Counted from the stretch's first letter, positions 51,329-60,695 are shown. The stretch is 64,000 nucleotides of DNA from Pedobacter sp. KBS0701 (GCF_005938645.2 NZ_CP042171.1:5518001-5582000); one strand, 5' to 3'. Program-made: numbers and translations. The notes: a model not told the origin generated them from the letters alone.

Positions 51329-52360
51329 TTTCTTATTTGTCGATTCTCTTTCTACAACCGCCGGGTCGAGTACAATATGCTCCATATTGGTGTATGGGTT
51401 CTCCTGGTTAATCATTTTCAGAAACATTTTAGCACATTCTTTTCCCATTTTTGAGGCATGCTGATCAATTGTAGATAAATTGGGCGTAATGTATGCGGAG
51501 AATGCTTCGTTGGCAAAACCAATTACCCCAACCTGAGGTGGTGTTTCGTCGATCTCTTTCAACTTTTTAATTACACCTAGCGCCGTAAAATCATCACCAG
51601 CAATTATAGCATCGGGTTTATTGCTGCTGCGCATTAACTTACCCGCACCAAACCGGCCGTCTTTAATGGATAAACCGCCAAAAATAATATGGTCTTCTAT
51701 CAGCGGAAGGTTATGGTCTGCTAAGGCTGCCTTGTAGCCTTCCAACCGATCGTTAAAAATTTTAATCTGGTGAACAGTAGTTACAAAAGCAATTTTTTGA
51801 TAACCCTGATCGATTAGGTGTTTTGTAGCAATATAGCCTGCTTTAAAATCGTCAAGGGTTATGGTTGGCACTTTTAAATCTATATTTACACGGTCGAATA
51901 ATATCAGGGGCTTATTTTGCTTAATAATTTCGCCAAAGTGCGAAATGTCTTTTGTTTCTAAAGACATTGAAGCCATAATACCATCTACCTGTGCTTCCAG
52001 TAAGGTTCTTACGCCATTAATTTCATTCTCAACAGATTCATTGGATTGGTAGATAATCACACGATAGCCACTGTCTTTCAGGCCATCTTCTATGCGATGG
52101 ATAATAGATGCAAAGAAATGTGCCTGTACACTTGGCACAATTACACCAATGATATGGGTTTTGCCAGATTTTAATGCTGATGCGAGTTTATTTGGACTAT
52201 AGTTTAGTTTTTTAGCCATTTCAACAACAGCCTTTCTGGTGGTATCGCTTATTGCCGGAAAGCCACTAAGTGCCCTGGAAACAGTAGATACTGTAATGTC
52301 GAGCGCCTCGGCTATATCATATATGGTAGTTTTCTTTTTCAATGGAGAAGAGAGGGACAA
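51305..52360 (-). CDS. LacI-family transcription regulator
   Basis: The 351-residue protein has the LacI HTH (about 10-35: T-I-Y-D-I-A-E-A-L-D-I-T-V-S-T-V-S-R-A-L-S-G) with hinge helix P-N-K-L-A-S-A-L-K-S-G and a periplasmic-binding-like effector domain (about 65-340). The last seven residues (V-V-I-S-T-E-A) are encoded by the arm of a family-A repeat. It is 21 bases downstream of the HGSNAT-like gene, so they likely form one operon. It may control the amino-sugar genes nearby; a LacI-type palindrome is present at 56206. Confidence 0.9.
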   Translation of the reverse strand: MSLSSPLKKKTTIYDIAEALDITVSTVSRALSGFPAISDTTRKAVVEMAKKLNYSPNKLASALKSGKTHIIGVIVPSVQAHFFASIIHRIEDGLKDSGYRVIIYQSNESVENEINGVRTLLEAQVDGIMASMSLETKDISHFGEIIKQNKPLILFDRVNIDLKVPTITLDDFKAGYIATKHLIDQGYQKIAFVTTVHQIKIFNDRLEGYKAALADHNLPLIEDHIIFGGLSIKDGRFGAGKLMRSSNKPDAIIAGDDFTALGVIKKLKEIDETPPQVGVIGFANEAFSAYITPNLSTIDQHASKMGKECAKMFLKMINQENPYTNMEHIVLDPAVVERESTNKKVVISTEA

Positions 52361-52381
52361 ATCAATTATAGCATTTTTTTA

Positions 52382-53542
52382 CTAAACCTTAATAATAATG
52401 TTTTTTTTATACATAAAATATAATAATACATAAAAACCAAATACATAGGTTATGGCCCAAACCAATGAAGCATTTATTGGGCTAAAAAATGGCGTATAAC
52501 AGGTTTCGTAAAACCGAACCAATAACCCGGTTTTGGTGCCATCTGGTTTGGTTAGCTGGATCAGGTTTAATACCCTTGGCATTAATCCCGCCAGAAAGAA
52601 AACAGTAATGGCATTTACACCATATACAACAAAGGGAGTGGTGAATTTTTTGTAGCCCTGAACGTCGATAATCCAGTAACAAAGTGCCAATCCAATGGAA
52701 GCCAGGCCACCTGCATATAATACGTAAGAGCTTGTCCATAACGCTTTGTTGATTGGGAACTGCAGGTCCCAAAGTAAGCCTAAAATAACTGCAGCAATAC
52801 CGGTCGTAAATAACCAGGCTACTTTGGTTGGATTGTCAACATCTTTTCTGCGCATCCAAATGCCAACCAGAATGCCAAATAAACAGGTCCCTATCGCTGG
52901 TAATGTGCTTAAAATTCCCTCCGGGTCCCAGGTTTTTGATGATGCCCAGGTATGTGCTTCTGTTAAAATTCCGCGGTCTATCCAGGCTGCTAAATTGATT
53001 TCTTTTTCCAGATTAGGATACCCAACTCCAGGGACTGGTATAAAGGTCATTAATGCCCAGTAAGCGGCGAGTATTACAATTAATGTTTTAAAAATGGTTT
53101 TGTTGGAAACCTTGATAAAAATGATGCTGCTAATGATGAAAACAATGCCTATCCGTTGCAAAACGCCCAATAATCTAACGGTTTGAAAGGCTTCCCAGAG
53201 GGATCTGTTATCCATTATTCCACTGATGATCTTTCCGAATATCGCGAGGAAGAAACCAAGTAAATAAAGTATAATACCACGTTTAATGGCTTTAATAATT
53301 GTTTTTTGATGTGTAGATGGATCTGCTTTACTACTGCTCATGGCAAAGGCAATAGAAACGCCAACAATCCATAAAAAGAATGGGAAAATCAAATCAGTAG
53401 GGGTACAGCCGTTCCATTCTGCATGCTCTAAAGGCGCATAAATGTGCCCCCAACTGCCCGGATTATTCACCAAGATCATCGCGGCTACGGTTAATCCTCT
53501 AAAAAAATCCAGAGATAACAATCGTTGTTTAGGTTTGGTCAT
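52382..53542 (-). CDS. NagX/HGSNAT-like acyltransferase (DUF5009)
   Basis: From the ATG at 53542 the product is 386 residues with about ten membrane helices. The start R-L-L-S-L-D-F-F-R-G-L-T-V-A-A-M-I-L-V-N-N-P-G and the loop with H-A-E-W-N-G-C-T-P-T-D-L-I-F-P-F-F-L-W match the family of heparan-alpha-glucosaminide N-acetyltransferase and bacterial NagX. Those enzymes move acetyl groups to amino sugars across the membrane. An upstream ATG at 53566 adds eight residues and is less likely. Confidence 0.87.
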   Translation of the reverse strand: MTKPKQRLLSLDFFRGLTVAAMILVNNPGSWGHIYAPLEHAEWNGCTPTDLIFPFFLWIVGVSIAFAMSSSKADPSTHQKTIIKAIKRGIILYLLGFFLAIFGKIISGIMDNRSLWEAFQTVRLLGVLQRIGIVFIISSIIFIKVSNKTIFKTLIVILAAYWALMTFIPVPGVGYPNLEKEINLAAWIDRGILTEAHTWASSKTWDPEGILSTLPAIGTCLFGILVGIWMRRKDVDNPTKVAWLFTTGIAAVILGLLWDLQFPINKALWTSSYVLYAGGLASIGLALCYWIIDVQGYKKFTTPFVVYGVNAITVFFLAGLMPRVLNLIQLTKPDGTKTGLLVRFYETCYTPFFSPINASLVWAITYVFGFYVLLYFMYKKNIIIKV

Positions 53543-53627
53543 GATGAGCTTGTTTGGGTTCAGCAAACTAATTTAGAGTATTGTTTTTAGAATGAGAAAT
53601 AAATAAGATTTGGCGGGATAATGATTT

Positions 53628-54100
53628 GTCACCCTGAACAACGTGAAGGATCTTTTTTTAGGTGTGTTTTATGTTGTTAGTGACCCCTTCTTTAACAGAT
53701 GCTCCGCTGCGCTCAGCATGACAGTTTTGGGAATAGATATTTATTTTTGCCACGGAGGCTCGGAAACACGGAGCGATTTGATTAAGCCAGACTGTTTCAC
53801 TGAAGAAAGTATTGATCACAATAGCAAAGCCTTATATTCAATAAACCTGACCGACAGCGTTATCCCGATTTAAGGTTAATTTGTTTTGTCGTTTTTTATC
53901 GGGATTAAGCAAAGGGCAGGACTATAGTGACCGAAGAACTGCAGACACTGCTTTCAAAAAAAAGAGATTTTGGATAATAAAACTTTGACTAGTTGTTTAG
54001 GGTGACGGCAACCGGTAGGGAGGTCTCTCCGGGAAGTTCACTGCGCTTCATTAGATGACTTGACTTTTTTAAAGATGTTTCGCTATGCTCAACATGAGAA
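53628..54100. repeat. dispersed repeats, families A and B, in a 600-base gene-free gap
   Basis: Between the HGSNAT-like gene start and the nagB terminator lie an A-type unit at 53628-53725 (GTCACCCTGAACAACGTGAA, GATGCTCCGCTGCGCTCAGC), a B-type phrase at 53747-53775 (TTGCCACGGAGGCTCGGAAA) and another A-type unit at 54000-54095 (GGTGACGG, GGTCTCTCCGGGAAGTTCAC). The stretch 53780-53980 has short coding-like frames but no supported gene. Confidence 0.6.
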
Positions 54101-54111
54101 CTTAGAGGGAC

Positions 54112-54143
54112 AAAAAAACCTGCTTTGCGCTAACAAAGCAGGA
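54112..54143 (-). terminator. terminator of the nagB fusion gene
   Basis: On the minus strand CCTGCTTTG pairs with CAAAGCAGG across a 6-base loop, followed by T7. Confidence 0.92.
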
Positions 54144-54160
54144 TTAGTGTTTATTTTAAA

Positions 54161-56086
54161 CTAGTCTTCAAACTTCCAGCGAACAAAAGCTTCCATCGCT
54201 TCGTATTCTGCAAGTCCAAGCTCATCATAAGCCTTTGCAGTATCACGGTTACGATCTTCAGCCCTTTGCCAGAACTCTCTTGAGTCATCGCCAGGGAAAA
54301 CCGCTCTGTCTTTCTGACTCTGGTGTTTGAAAATTGCATATTTCTTGCGTTCAAGCTCTTGTGGAGAAATTGGAACCGCCATTTCTATTTCATAAGTTTC
54401 AAATTCATGCCATGCACCGCGGTACATCCATAACCAGCAATCTTGCGCCCAGGCTTCAGTTTTACGTAATCGTTCTAATGCTGCTAAAATAATTTTGAAA
54501 CAAACAATGTGCGTTCCATGAGGGTCTTCAAAATCGCCGGCAGCATAAACCTGTTGAGGTTTAACTTGTTGCAATAGGGCTATTGTAAGTTCGATATCAG
54601 CATCAGTTACCGGGTTTTTCTGAACCTTACCGCTTTCGTAGAAAGGGAGTGCCTGAAAATGGATGTGGTCATCTTCTAAACCGCAATATCTTGCACCGGC
54701 AATAGCTTCGCCTTTTCTGATGAGTCCTTTAACCGTTTGGATCTCTGGTGTATCAATCTGGTTTGGTTTTTTATGCTCAATAAAGGTTCTCATCTTGTTA
54801 TAAAGATCCTTTAGGTGCGTATTGTCCATGCCCATCTTCTCAGTGAAATCTACATTAAACTCCACAAAACGAAGTGCGTCATCATCCCATACCGCAGTAT
54901 TACCCGAGGTTTGGTAAGCAACATGCACATCATGCCCCTGATCAACCAGCCGTAGAAAAGTACCGCCCATCGAGATCACATCATCATCCGGGTGAGGAGA
55001 AAAAATAATCACGCTCTTCTTAGCAGGCTCAGCTCTTTCCGGACGCTGAGAATCGTCCGCATTAGGTTTGCCACCCGGCCAGCCAGTTATAGTATGTTGT
55101 AATTTATTAAAGATATGGATGTTGATGTTATAAACTGGTCCTTTTTCAGTAGCCAGTTGGGCCATACCGTTATTATTGTAATCGTCTTCCGTTAATTTTA
55201 AGATCGGTTTTTTTAATGTGTTGGCCAGCCAGATTACTGCCTTGCGGATCAATGCATCTGTCCAAACGCAATCTTTAACCAGCCATGGGGTGTCAAAACG
55301 GGTCAGTTCTGAAGCCGCAGGTGCGTCAAGGATAAACTCTACATGGTCAGAAAGCTGAAGGTATGTTGCCGGAACCTCTCCTGAAATTTCGCCTTCAACA
55401 GCTTTTTTGATGATTGAAGCTTTTTTACGGCTCCAGGCCATTAATATAATTTCTCTTGCTTTGAAAATGGTACCAATACCCATGGTAATGGCTTTTGTTG
55501 GTACAAAGCTTTTTCCACCAAAATCGCGAGCCGCATCACGGCGTGTTAAATCATCTAAAGTTACTAAACGGGTACCGGAATTTGGCGCAGAGCCTGGCTC
55601 GTTAAACCCGATGTGACCTGTACGCCCAATTCCTAAAATCTGGATGTCAAGACCGCCGAGATCACCGATTTTCTTTTCGTATTCCAGGCAGAAAGCAGGA
55701 ATATCCTCCAGTGCAAGCATACCATCGGGGATGTGAACGTTTTTTTTGTCAATATCGATATGATTGAAAAGGTTTTCGTTCATAAACGTAACATAACTTT
55801 GCGCTGCAGTTGGCGCCATTGGATAATATTCATCCAGGTTAAAAGTAATTACGTTTTTAAAACTTAATCCCTCTTCTTTATGCAGTCTAACCAGTTCGGC
55901 ATAAACTGCAATTGGGGTAACACCTGTTGCTAAGCCCAGTACTGCAGGTGTGTTGTTTGCTTGTTTTGATTTAATGAGCTCGGCAATGCGATGTGCCACA
56001 TTAATTGAAGCAATTTTTGGATTTTCGAACACGTTTACAGGTAATTTCTCGAAACGTGTCTCCTCCAGTAGATTTAATCTAGCCAT
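54161..56086 (-). CDS. nagB: glucosamine-6-phosphate deaminase fused to a PIG-L/LmbE domain
   Basis: The 641-residue protein has an N-terminal NagB domain (about 15-270), with L-A-T-G-V-T-P, the catalytic Asp in F-N-L-D-E-Y, and G-R-T-G-H-I-G-F-N-E-P. In E. coli NagB the last motif is G-N-D-G-H-I-A-F-N-E-P, so the aspartate (D141) is Thr here while the catalytic His and Glu remain. From about 365 a PIG-L/LmbE deacetylase-like domain follows: I-I-F-S-P-H-P-D-D-D-V-I-S and D-P-H-G-T-H. NagB turns glucosamine-6-P into fructose-6-P and ammonia. The second domain could remove an N-acetyl group, making a deacetylase-deaminase; this is inference. Alone on its strand, divergent from anmK. Confidence 0.9.
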   Translation of the reverse strand: MARLNLLEETRFEKLPVNVFENPKIASINVAHRIAELIKSKQANNTPAVLGLATGVTPIAVYAELVRLHKEEGLSFKNVITFNLDEYYPMAPTAAQSYVTFMNENLFNHIDIDKKNVHIPDGMLALEDIPAFCLEYEKKIGDLGGLDIQILGIGRTGHIGFNEPGSAPNSGTRLVTLDDLTRRDAARDFGGKSFVPTKAITMGIGTIFKAREIILMAWSRKKASIIKKAVEGEISGEVPATYLQLSDHVEFILDAPAASELTRFDTPWLVKDCVWTDALIRKAVIWLANTLKKPILKLTEDDYNNNGMAQLATEKGPVYNINIHIFNKLQHTITGWPGGKPNADDSQRPERAEPAKKSVIIFSPHPDDDVISMGGTFLRLVDQGHDVHVAYQTSGNTAVWDDDALRFVEFNVDFTEKMGMDNTHLKDLYNKMRTFIEHKKPNQIDTPEIQTVKGLIRKGEAIAGARYCGLEDDHIHFQALPFYESGKVQKNPVTDADIELTIALLQQVKPQQVYAAGDFEDPHGTHIVCFKIILAALERLRKTEAWAQDCWLWMYRGAWHEFETYEIEMAVPISPQELERKKYAIFKHQSQKDRAVFPGDDSREFWQRAEDRNRDTAKAYDELGLAEYEAMEAFVRWKFED

Positions 56087-56205
56087 TTTTTTTATATGGA
56101 TTTTAATGTACGGAGCAGTAAATATAGAGAGTTATGCCCAATTTTTAACAAAGGTTATTTACATTTATTGCAAGTATTTACATAAAATCAGGTTAAGGGG
56201 GCAAA

Positions 56206-56215
56206 CAAACGTTTG
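56206..56215. promoter_or_regulatory. candidate LacI-type operator between nagB and anmK
   Basis: CAAACGTTTG is a perfect 10-base palindrome with the central CG typical of LacI-family operators. It lies 22 bases before the anmK start and 119 bases from the nagB start. Confidence 0.4.
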
Positions 56216-56237
56216 ATCTTTTAAGATAAAAATTAAT

Positions 56238-57434
56238 ATGAACACACATATCCAAAAGTTATACTCAAAAGCAGGCAAGTCAGAACGTTTAATTATCGGA
56301 TTGATGAGTGGAACTTCTATGGATGGACTGGATATTGCCCTCTGTTCGGTTAAGAAAAGCGGTGCCGAAACAGATATCCGAGTTTTAAATTTTAAAACCG
56401 GCGATTATACAGATGATTTCAGAGCAAAAATAAAGGTCATATTTTCTAAAAAAGAAGTCGATTTACAATTGGTTTGCCTGATGAATGAGCACATTGCAAA
56501 TATTCATGCTCAATTGATCAATGAAGCAATAAAAGAATGGGGGTATGAAAATGAGGACATTGATTTTATCGCCAGTCATGGACAAACCATTTTTCACGCA
56601 CCAAAATCTTTGCACAAACTGGCCGATTATCCTAATGGCACACTACAGATTGGCGACGGCGATCATATTGCTGTTAAAACCGGAATTATTACCCTTTCTG
56701 ATTTTAGGCAGAAACATTTGGCTGCGGGTGGAGAAGGCGCACCTCTGGCTGTATATGGAGATTATTTAATGTTTTCGAAGGCTGGTGAAGATCGGGTAAT
56801 GTTGAATATTGGCGGTATAGCAAACTTCACATATTTGCCGGGTCGTATGGATGCCAGTGAAATTTTTTCAACGGATGTTGGGCCTGGTAACACATTGATG
56901 GATCAGTACATGCAACAACATTTTAATCAGTTCTATGATAAAAATGCCAGTGTCGCTTTGGCTGGTAAATTTAATCCAGATCTGTTATCTGCATTATTGA
57001 ATTGCAGTTTTTTTGAGTTGGATTTTCCTAAAACCACAGGACCAGAACTATTTAACCTGGAATATTTAATAAAGGCACAAGAACAGTCTTCAACCACAAA
57101 TCTGCGCAAAGAAGATGTAATGGCAACCTTATGCCATTTTTCAGCAGAAACGATTGCCAATGCAATAAAACGTTGTTTTGGGGATGATGCGTGTGTGCAG
57201 GTATTTATGAGTGGTGGCGGAATGCATAATCCGCTGCTTGTTCAGCTTCTTCAAACACAATTGCCTTTTTGCAAATTTCTAACCACTAAAGATTTAAATA
57301 TTAATCCCGATGCAAAAGAGGCTGTTTTATTTGCTGTTTTGGCCAATGAGACCCTGTGTGGAGAACCAATTAATTTTGGCAGCCGGCAAGGTGTACCTTC
57401 AGTCTGCATGGGTAAAATCAGTTTACCTGCTTAA
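56238..57434 (+). CDS. anmK: anhydro-N-acetylmuramic acid kinase
   Basis: The 398-residue protein has the ATPase-fold start I-G-L-M-S-G-T-S-M-D-G-L-D-I-A, A-S-H-G-Q-T-I-F-H near residue 113, L-N-I-G-G-I-A-N near 190, D-V-G-P-G-N-T-L-M-D and the late M-S-G-G-G-M-H-N-P-L. AnmK opens the anhydro bond of anhydroMurNAc and phosphorylates it, to recycle cell-wall sugar. It sits beside nagB, which acts later on glucosamine-6-P. Confidence 0.94.
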   Translation: MNTHIQKLYSKAGKSERLIIGLMSGTSMDGLDIALCSVKKSGAETDIRVLNFKTGDYTDDFRAKIKVIFSKKEVDLQLVCLMNEHIANIHAQLINEAIKEWGYENEDIDFIASHGQTIFHAPKSLHKLADYPNGTLQIGDGDHIAVKTGIITLSDFRQKHLAAGGEGAPLAVYGDYLMFSKAGEDRVMLNIGGIANFTYLPGRMDASEIFSTDVGPGNTLMDQYMQQHFNQFYDKNASVALAGKFNPDLLSALLNCSFFELDFPKTTGPELFNLEYLIKAQEQSSTTNLRKEDVMATLCHFSAETIANAIKRCFGDDACVQVFMSGGGMHNPLLVQLLQTQLPFCKFLTTKDLNINPDAKEAVLFAVLANETLCGEPINFGSRQGVPSVCMGKISLPA

Positions 57435-57475
57435 GTAGGCGCAATTTTGCAAATCAGTTTATACAGGTTAAAAAA

Positions 57476-57504
57476 TTGGTTTATATGGTATTTTGCTAAA
57501 TTTG
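57476..57504 (+). promoter_or_regulatory. promoter of the susC-susD pair
   Basis: TAAATTTG at 57497-57504 matches the -7 consensus TAnnTTTG; TTGG at 57476-57479 with a 17-base spacer is the -33 candidate. The susC start is 36 bases on. Confidence 0.55.
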
Positions 57505-57540
57505 TTTCAACACTAATCTTCTAACACAAAACCAAATTTT

Positions 57541-60500
57541 ATGGAAAAAAGTTACCTAAAATGGTCACCAGGATTTTTCGCGATTTTGTTGATCCCATTT
57601 CTGCTGCTACTGTTTACAGAAATGGTTCAGGCACAGAATAAACGCTATACCATTAGTGGTAAAGTGACTGATGCTTCGAATAATGAACCTATCCCAGGCG
57701 TTGTTGTTAAAATTCTCAATACTAATTTAGCAACCAGTACCAATTCGAATGGCGGATATACCTTTGCAGTAGATTTGGCCCCCGGCAAATATCAGGTTCA
57801 GTTTTCTTACGTAGGCTACAAGAGTAAAGCACAGTCGATAGATCTTGCGTCAAGCAATCAGGTTCAGCTAAGTACTTCCCTAAGTGCAGATGCTGTTGGT
57901 TTAGACGAGGTAATTGTTACGGGAACTTCGCAGGGAACAACCAGAAAAGAACTGGGAAGTTATATAAGTACCGTTAAAGGTGATGATTTGAATAAAGCCC
58001 CAAGTGGTAACGTGCTTTCGTCTTTACAGGGAAAAACAGCTGGTGCTCAGATCAGCCAAAACTCTGGCGATCCTGCAGGGGGCTTGTCTGTTCGTTTAAG
58101 AGGCATTAGCTCTGTAAATTCATCATCAGAGCCGCTTTACATTATTGATGGTGTAATCGTGAACAATTCAACTACCAGAGTTACCAATACCTCAGCCAAT
58201 TATGATGGCGGAAACTTTGTTGGAAGCATTGGGCAGAATAGGATGGTTGATATCAATCCGGCAGATATTGAGCGTATTGAAGTATTAAACGGAGCTGCAG
58301 CTGCAGCCATTTATGGCTCGAGGGCAAATTCCGGAGTAATTCAGATCTTTACTAAAAAAGGCGTAAGTGGTGCTGCTCAGGTTAATTTCAGCACAAGTTT
58401 AACATTGAGCCATTTGCGTAAACAGGTTGAGGTGAACGAATCTCCGGTAAGGTTTGGTACGCCTACTAACTTTCCTACGCAAGACGTAATCCAAACAGTT
58501 GGCGATCCGGCGGTTCTGCAAAAGGAAACCATCCCTACCAATCGTTATAATTACCAGGATTACATCTTTCAATCTGCTACAGGTACAGATAATACGGTTT
58601 CTGTTTCCGGTGGTAATGAAAATACAAAATACTATACTTCAGCAGCTTATTTCAGTAATCAGGGAATTATTAAAAATACCGATTTTACACGCTATAATTT
58701 CAGAGCAAACATCGATCAGAAAATCACTGAATGGGCAAAATTGAGTGCCGGCTTAAATTATATCCGCAGTTCGGCCAATGAAAAGCCAGATGGAAATTCG
58801 TTTTTTTCGCCAATGAATTCTGTTACCATTATCGGGAACATTCATGATATTTTTGCCAGAGACGCTAATGGTAATTTAATGGCTGTTGGAGAACGTGGCA
58901 GGGTGAACCCTGTGTCGGTGATAGAAGACATTAAACAGCGTCAGGAAACCAACCGCATTATTGCCAATGCCAATTTGAAATTGTACCCTGTAAAAAATTT
59001 AACCTTAGATTTTACTTTAGGTGTTGATAATTCTGGTCAGAGTGGGTCAACCTACATTCCGCCATTTGCCTATAACGTAAATCCAGATTTTTATGGTGGT
59101 GGTGCGGCTTTAGATGGTACATTAAATGGCTACGCAAGTGCAGCAACTAACAATGCTTTTCAGTTTAACAATGAGTTTAATGCAACTTATCAGGCTAAAT
59201 TATCAGAGCTGATTTCGTCAACCACTCAGGTTGGTTATTCGTTTCAATACGAAAAAACCAGATATCAGTTGGTAAATGGCAGAGGTTTAGCCCCATTAAT
59301 CGAAACGGTAAATGCTGCTGCAACACAGCTTCCAAGTGTAGATGGAAGAACAGAATTGTCTGTAAGTGGAGGTTATATCCAGCAGAATTTTAAATATAAA
59401 GATCATTTATTTGTTACGGGTGCCTTAAGGGCCGATCAATCTTCAGTTTTTGGGGCTGATAACCGCACACAGGAATACTTGAAAGGAAGCTTAAGTTATG
59501 TGCTTTCCTCAGCTGATTATTGGAAAAGTTTTGATGTTTCTGATTGGTGGGATACATTTAAAATAAGAGCGGCTTATGGAGAATCAGGAAACTTGACCGG
59601 TATTGGTGCTTATGATAGGATCAATGCCTATTCTACACAATCGTTTTTGGGTAGAGCTTCGTTATTTTCGAGTGCGACTTTAGCTAACGAAAATGTTAAA
59701 CCAGAACGCCAACGCGAATTGGAACTGGGAACAGATTTATCTTTCTTCAAAAACAGATTAGGTTTACAATTTAACTGGTATAATAAAAAAGTAAGCGATT
59801 TATTGATTGCCAGTGTGCAGGCACCTTCAACAGGATTTTCCAGCTTATTAGATAACATAGGCTCATTAAGGAACAAAGGGATTGAGCTTGTGTTGAATGG
59901 AACTCCGGTTGATGGGAAGGATTTTAAATGGAACACTTCAGTTGTTTTCAATAGGAATAGAAATACGGCACTTGATGTAGGTGGTTTAAGATTGTTTAGT
60001 ACAAATCCAGGCGCTCCTGTAGCGATTATAAATGGTGAAGCCATTGGCGTGTTCTATGGAACCTTTTTTGCGCGTAATCCGGATGGAAGTCTGTTAACAA
60101 ATGCAGCAGGAATTCCTCAGATAGAAAAAGGGATTCAAAATTCTGCCACTACGTTTACTCCACAACGCGATGCAAATGGTTTGCCTACCGGAACAACGCT
60201 TCGTAAAGTAATCGGTAATCCAAATCCTGATTATAACATGTCGTTTGTAAACGACTTTACCTATAAAAAACTGAATCTGCATGTACAGTTTGATGCGGTA
60301 CAAGGCGGAAACGTTTGGAATGCCGATTGGAGAACCCGCCAGGGTGTTGGAAATGGTAAAGTAGCCGAACAAGAGCAACTTGGCGAGTTGCCCAGGGGAT
60401 ATGTTGCCGGAGTTTATGCGATTGAGGAGTGGAGGATTGATGATGGATCTTTTGTTAAGTTGCGAGAGATTTCGCTGAGCTATAATATAGGCAAGCTAAA

Positions 60501-60678
60501 ATTCCTAAGAGACCTTACTGTAACGGTGAGCGGTAGAAACCTTATCTCATGGGACGACTATAAAGGTTACGATCCTGAGTTAAATTCTGGCGGGCAATCA
60601 ACGATACTAAGAAATATAGATTTTGGTTCGGTGCCGATTCCACGAACCTTTAGTTTGGGTTTACAAGTTAAATTATAA
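57541..60678 (+). CDS. SusC/RagA-family TonB-dependent outer-membrane porin
   Basis: The 1045-residue protein has a signal peptide (about 1-31, ending V-Q-A-Q), a CarboxypepD_reg-like domain (about 36-120: Y-T-I-S-G-K-V-T-D-A-S-N-N-E-P-I-P-G), a TonB-box-like segment D-E-V-I-V-T-G-T, a plug (about 135-245, with L-R-G-I-S-S-V-N and N-G-A-A-A-A-A-I-Y-G-S-R-A-N-S-G-V) and the barrel. Its last residues are aromatic/hydrophobic, L-G-L-Q-V-K-L. It should import a large nutrient with the downstream SusD lipoprotein. Substrate unknown; amino sugars are a guess from the upstream genes. Confidence 0.93.
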   Translation: MEKSYLKWSPGFFAILLIPFLLLLFTEMVQAQNKRYTISGKVTDASNNEPIPGVVVKILNTNLATSTNSNGGYTFAVDLAPGKYQVQFSYVGYKSKAQSIDLASSNQVQLSTSLSADAVGLDEVIVTGTSQGTTRKELGSYISTVKGDDLNKAPSGNVLSSLQGKTAGAQISQNSGDPAGGLSVRLRGISSVNSSSEPLYIIDGVIVNNSTTRVTNTSANYDGGNFVGSIGQNRMVDINPADIERIEVLNGAAAAAIYGSRANSGVIQIFTKKGVSGAAQVNFSTSLTLSHLRKQVEVNESPVRFGTPTNFPTQDVIQTVGDPAVLQKETIPTNRYNYQDYIFQSATGTDNTVSVSGGNENTKYYTSAAYFSNQGIIKNTDFTRYNFRANIDQKITEWAKLSAGLNYIRSSANEKPDGNSFFSPMNSVTIIGNIHDIFARDANGNLMAVGERGRVNPVSVIEDIKQRQETNRIIANANLKLYPVKNLTLDFTLGVDNSGQSGSTYIPPFAYNVNPDFYGGGAALDGTLNGYASAATNNAFQFNNEFNATYQAKLSELISSTTQVGYSFQYEKTRYQLVNGRGLAPLIETVNAAATQLPSVDGRTELSVSGGYIQQNFKYKDHLFVTGALRADQSSVFGADNRTQEYLKGSLSYVLSSADYWKSFDVSDWWDTFKIRAAYGESGNLTGIGAYDRINAYSTQSFLGRASLFSSATLANENVKPERQRELELGTDLSFFKNRLGLQFNWYNKKVSDLLIASVQAPSTGFSSLLDNIGSLRNKGIELVLNGTPVDGKDFKWNTSVVFNRNRNTALDVGGLRLFSTNPGAPVAIINGEAIGVFYGTFFARNPDGSLLTNAAGIPQIEKGIQNSATTFTPQRDANGLPTGTTLRKVIGNPNPDYNMSFVNDFTYKKLNLHVQFDAVQGGNVWNADWRTRQGVGNGKVAEQEQLGELPRGYVAGVYAIEEWRIDDGSFVKLREISLSYNIGKLKFLRDLTVTVSGRNLISWDDYKGYDPELNSGGQSTILRNIDFGSVPIPRTFSLGLQVKL

Positions 60679-60695
60679 TCGTTAAAGGAAAGTTT

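Noticed and set aside
53643..53873. 76-codon frame in the gap between the acyltransferase and nagB genes
   Set aside because: Its first two thirds are family A and B repeat sequence. The end looks slightly protein-like but is too short to support.
53920..53985. Short frame ending V-T-E-E-L-Q-T-L-L-S-K-K-R-D-F-G before TAA
   Set aside because: It resembles a protein C-terminus but has no start, no neighbours and only about 20 codons, so it may be a remnant or chance.
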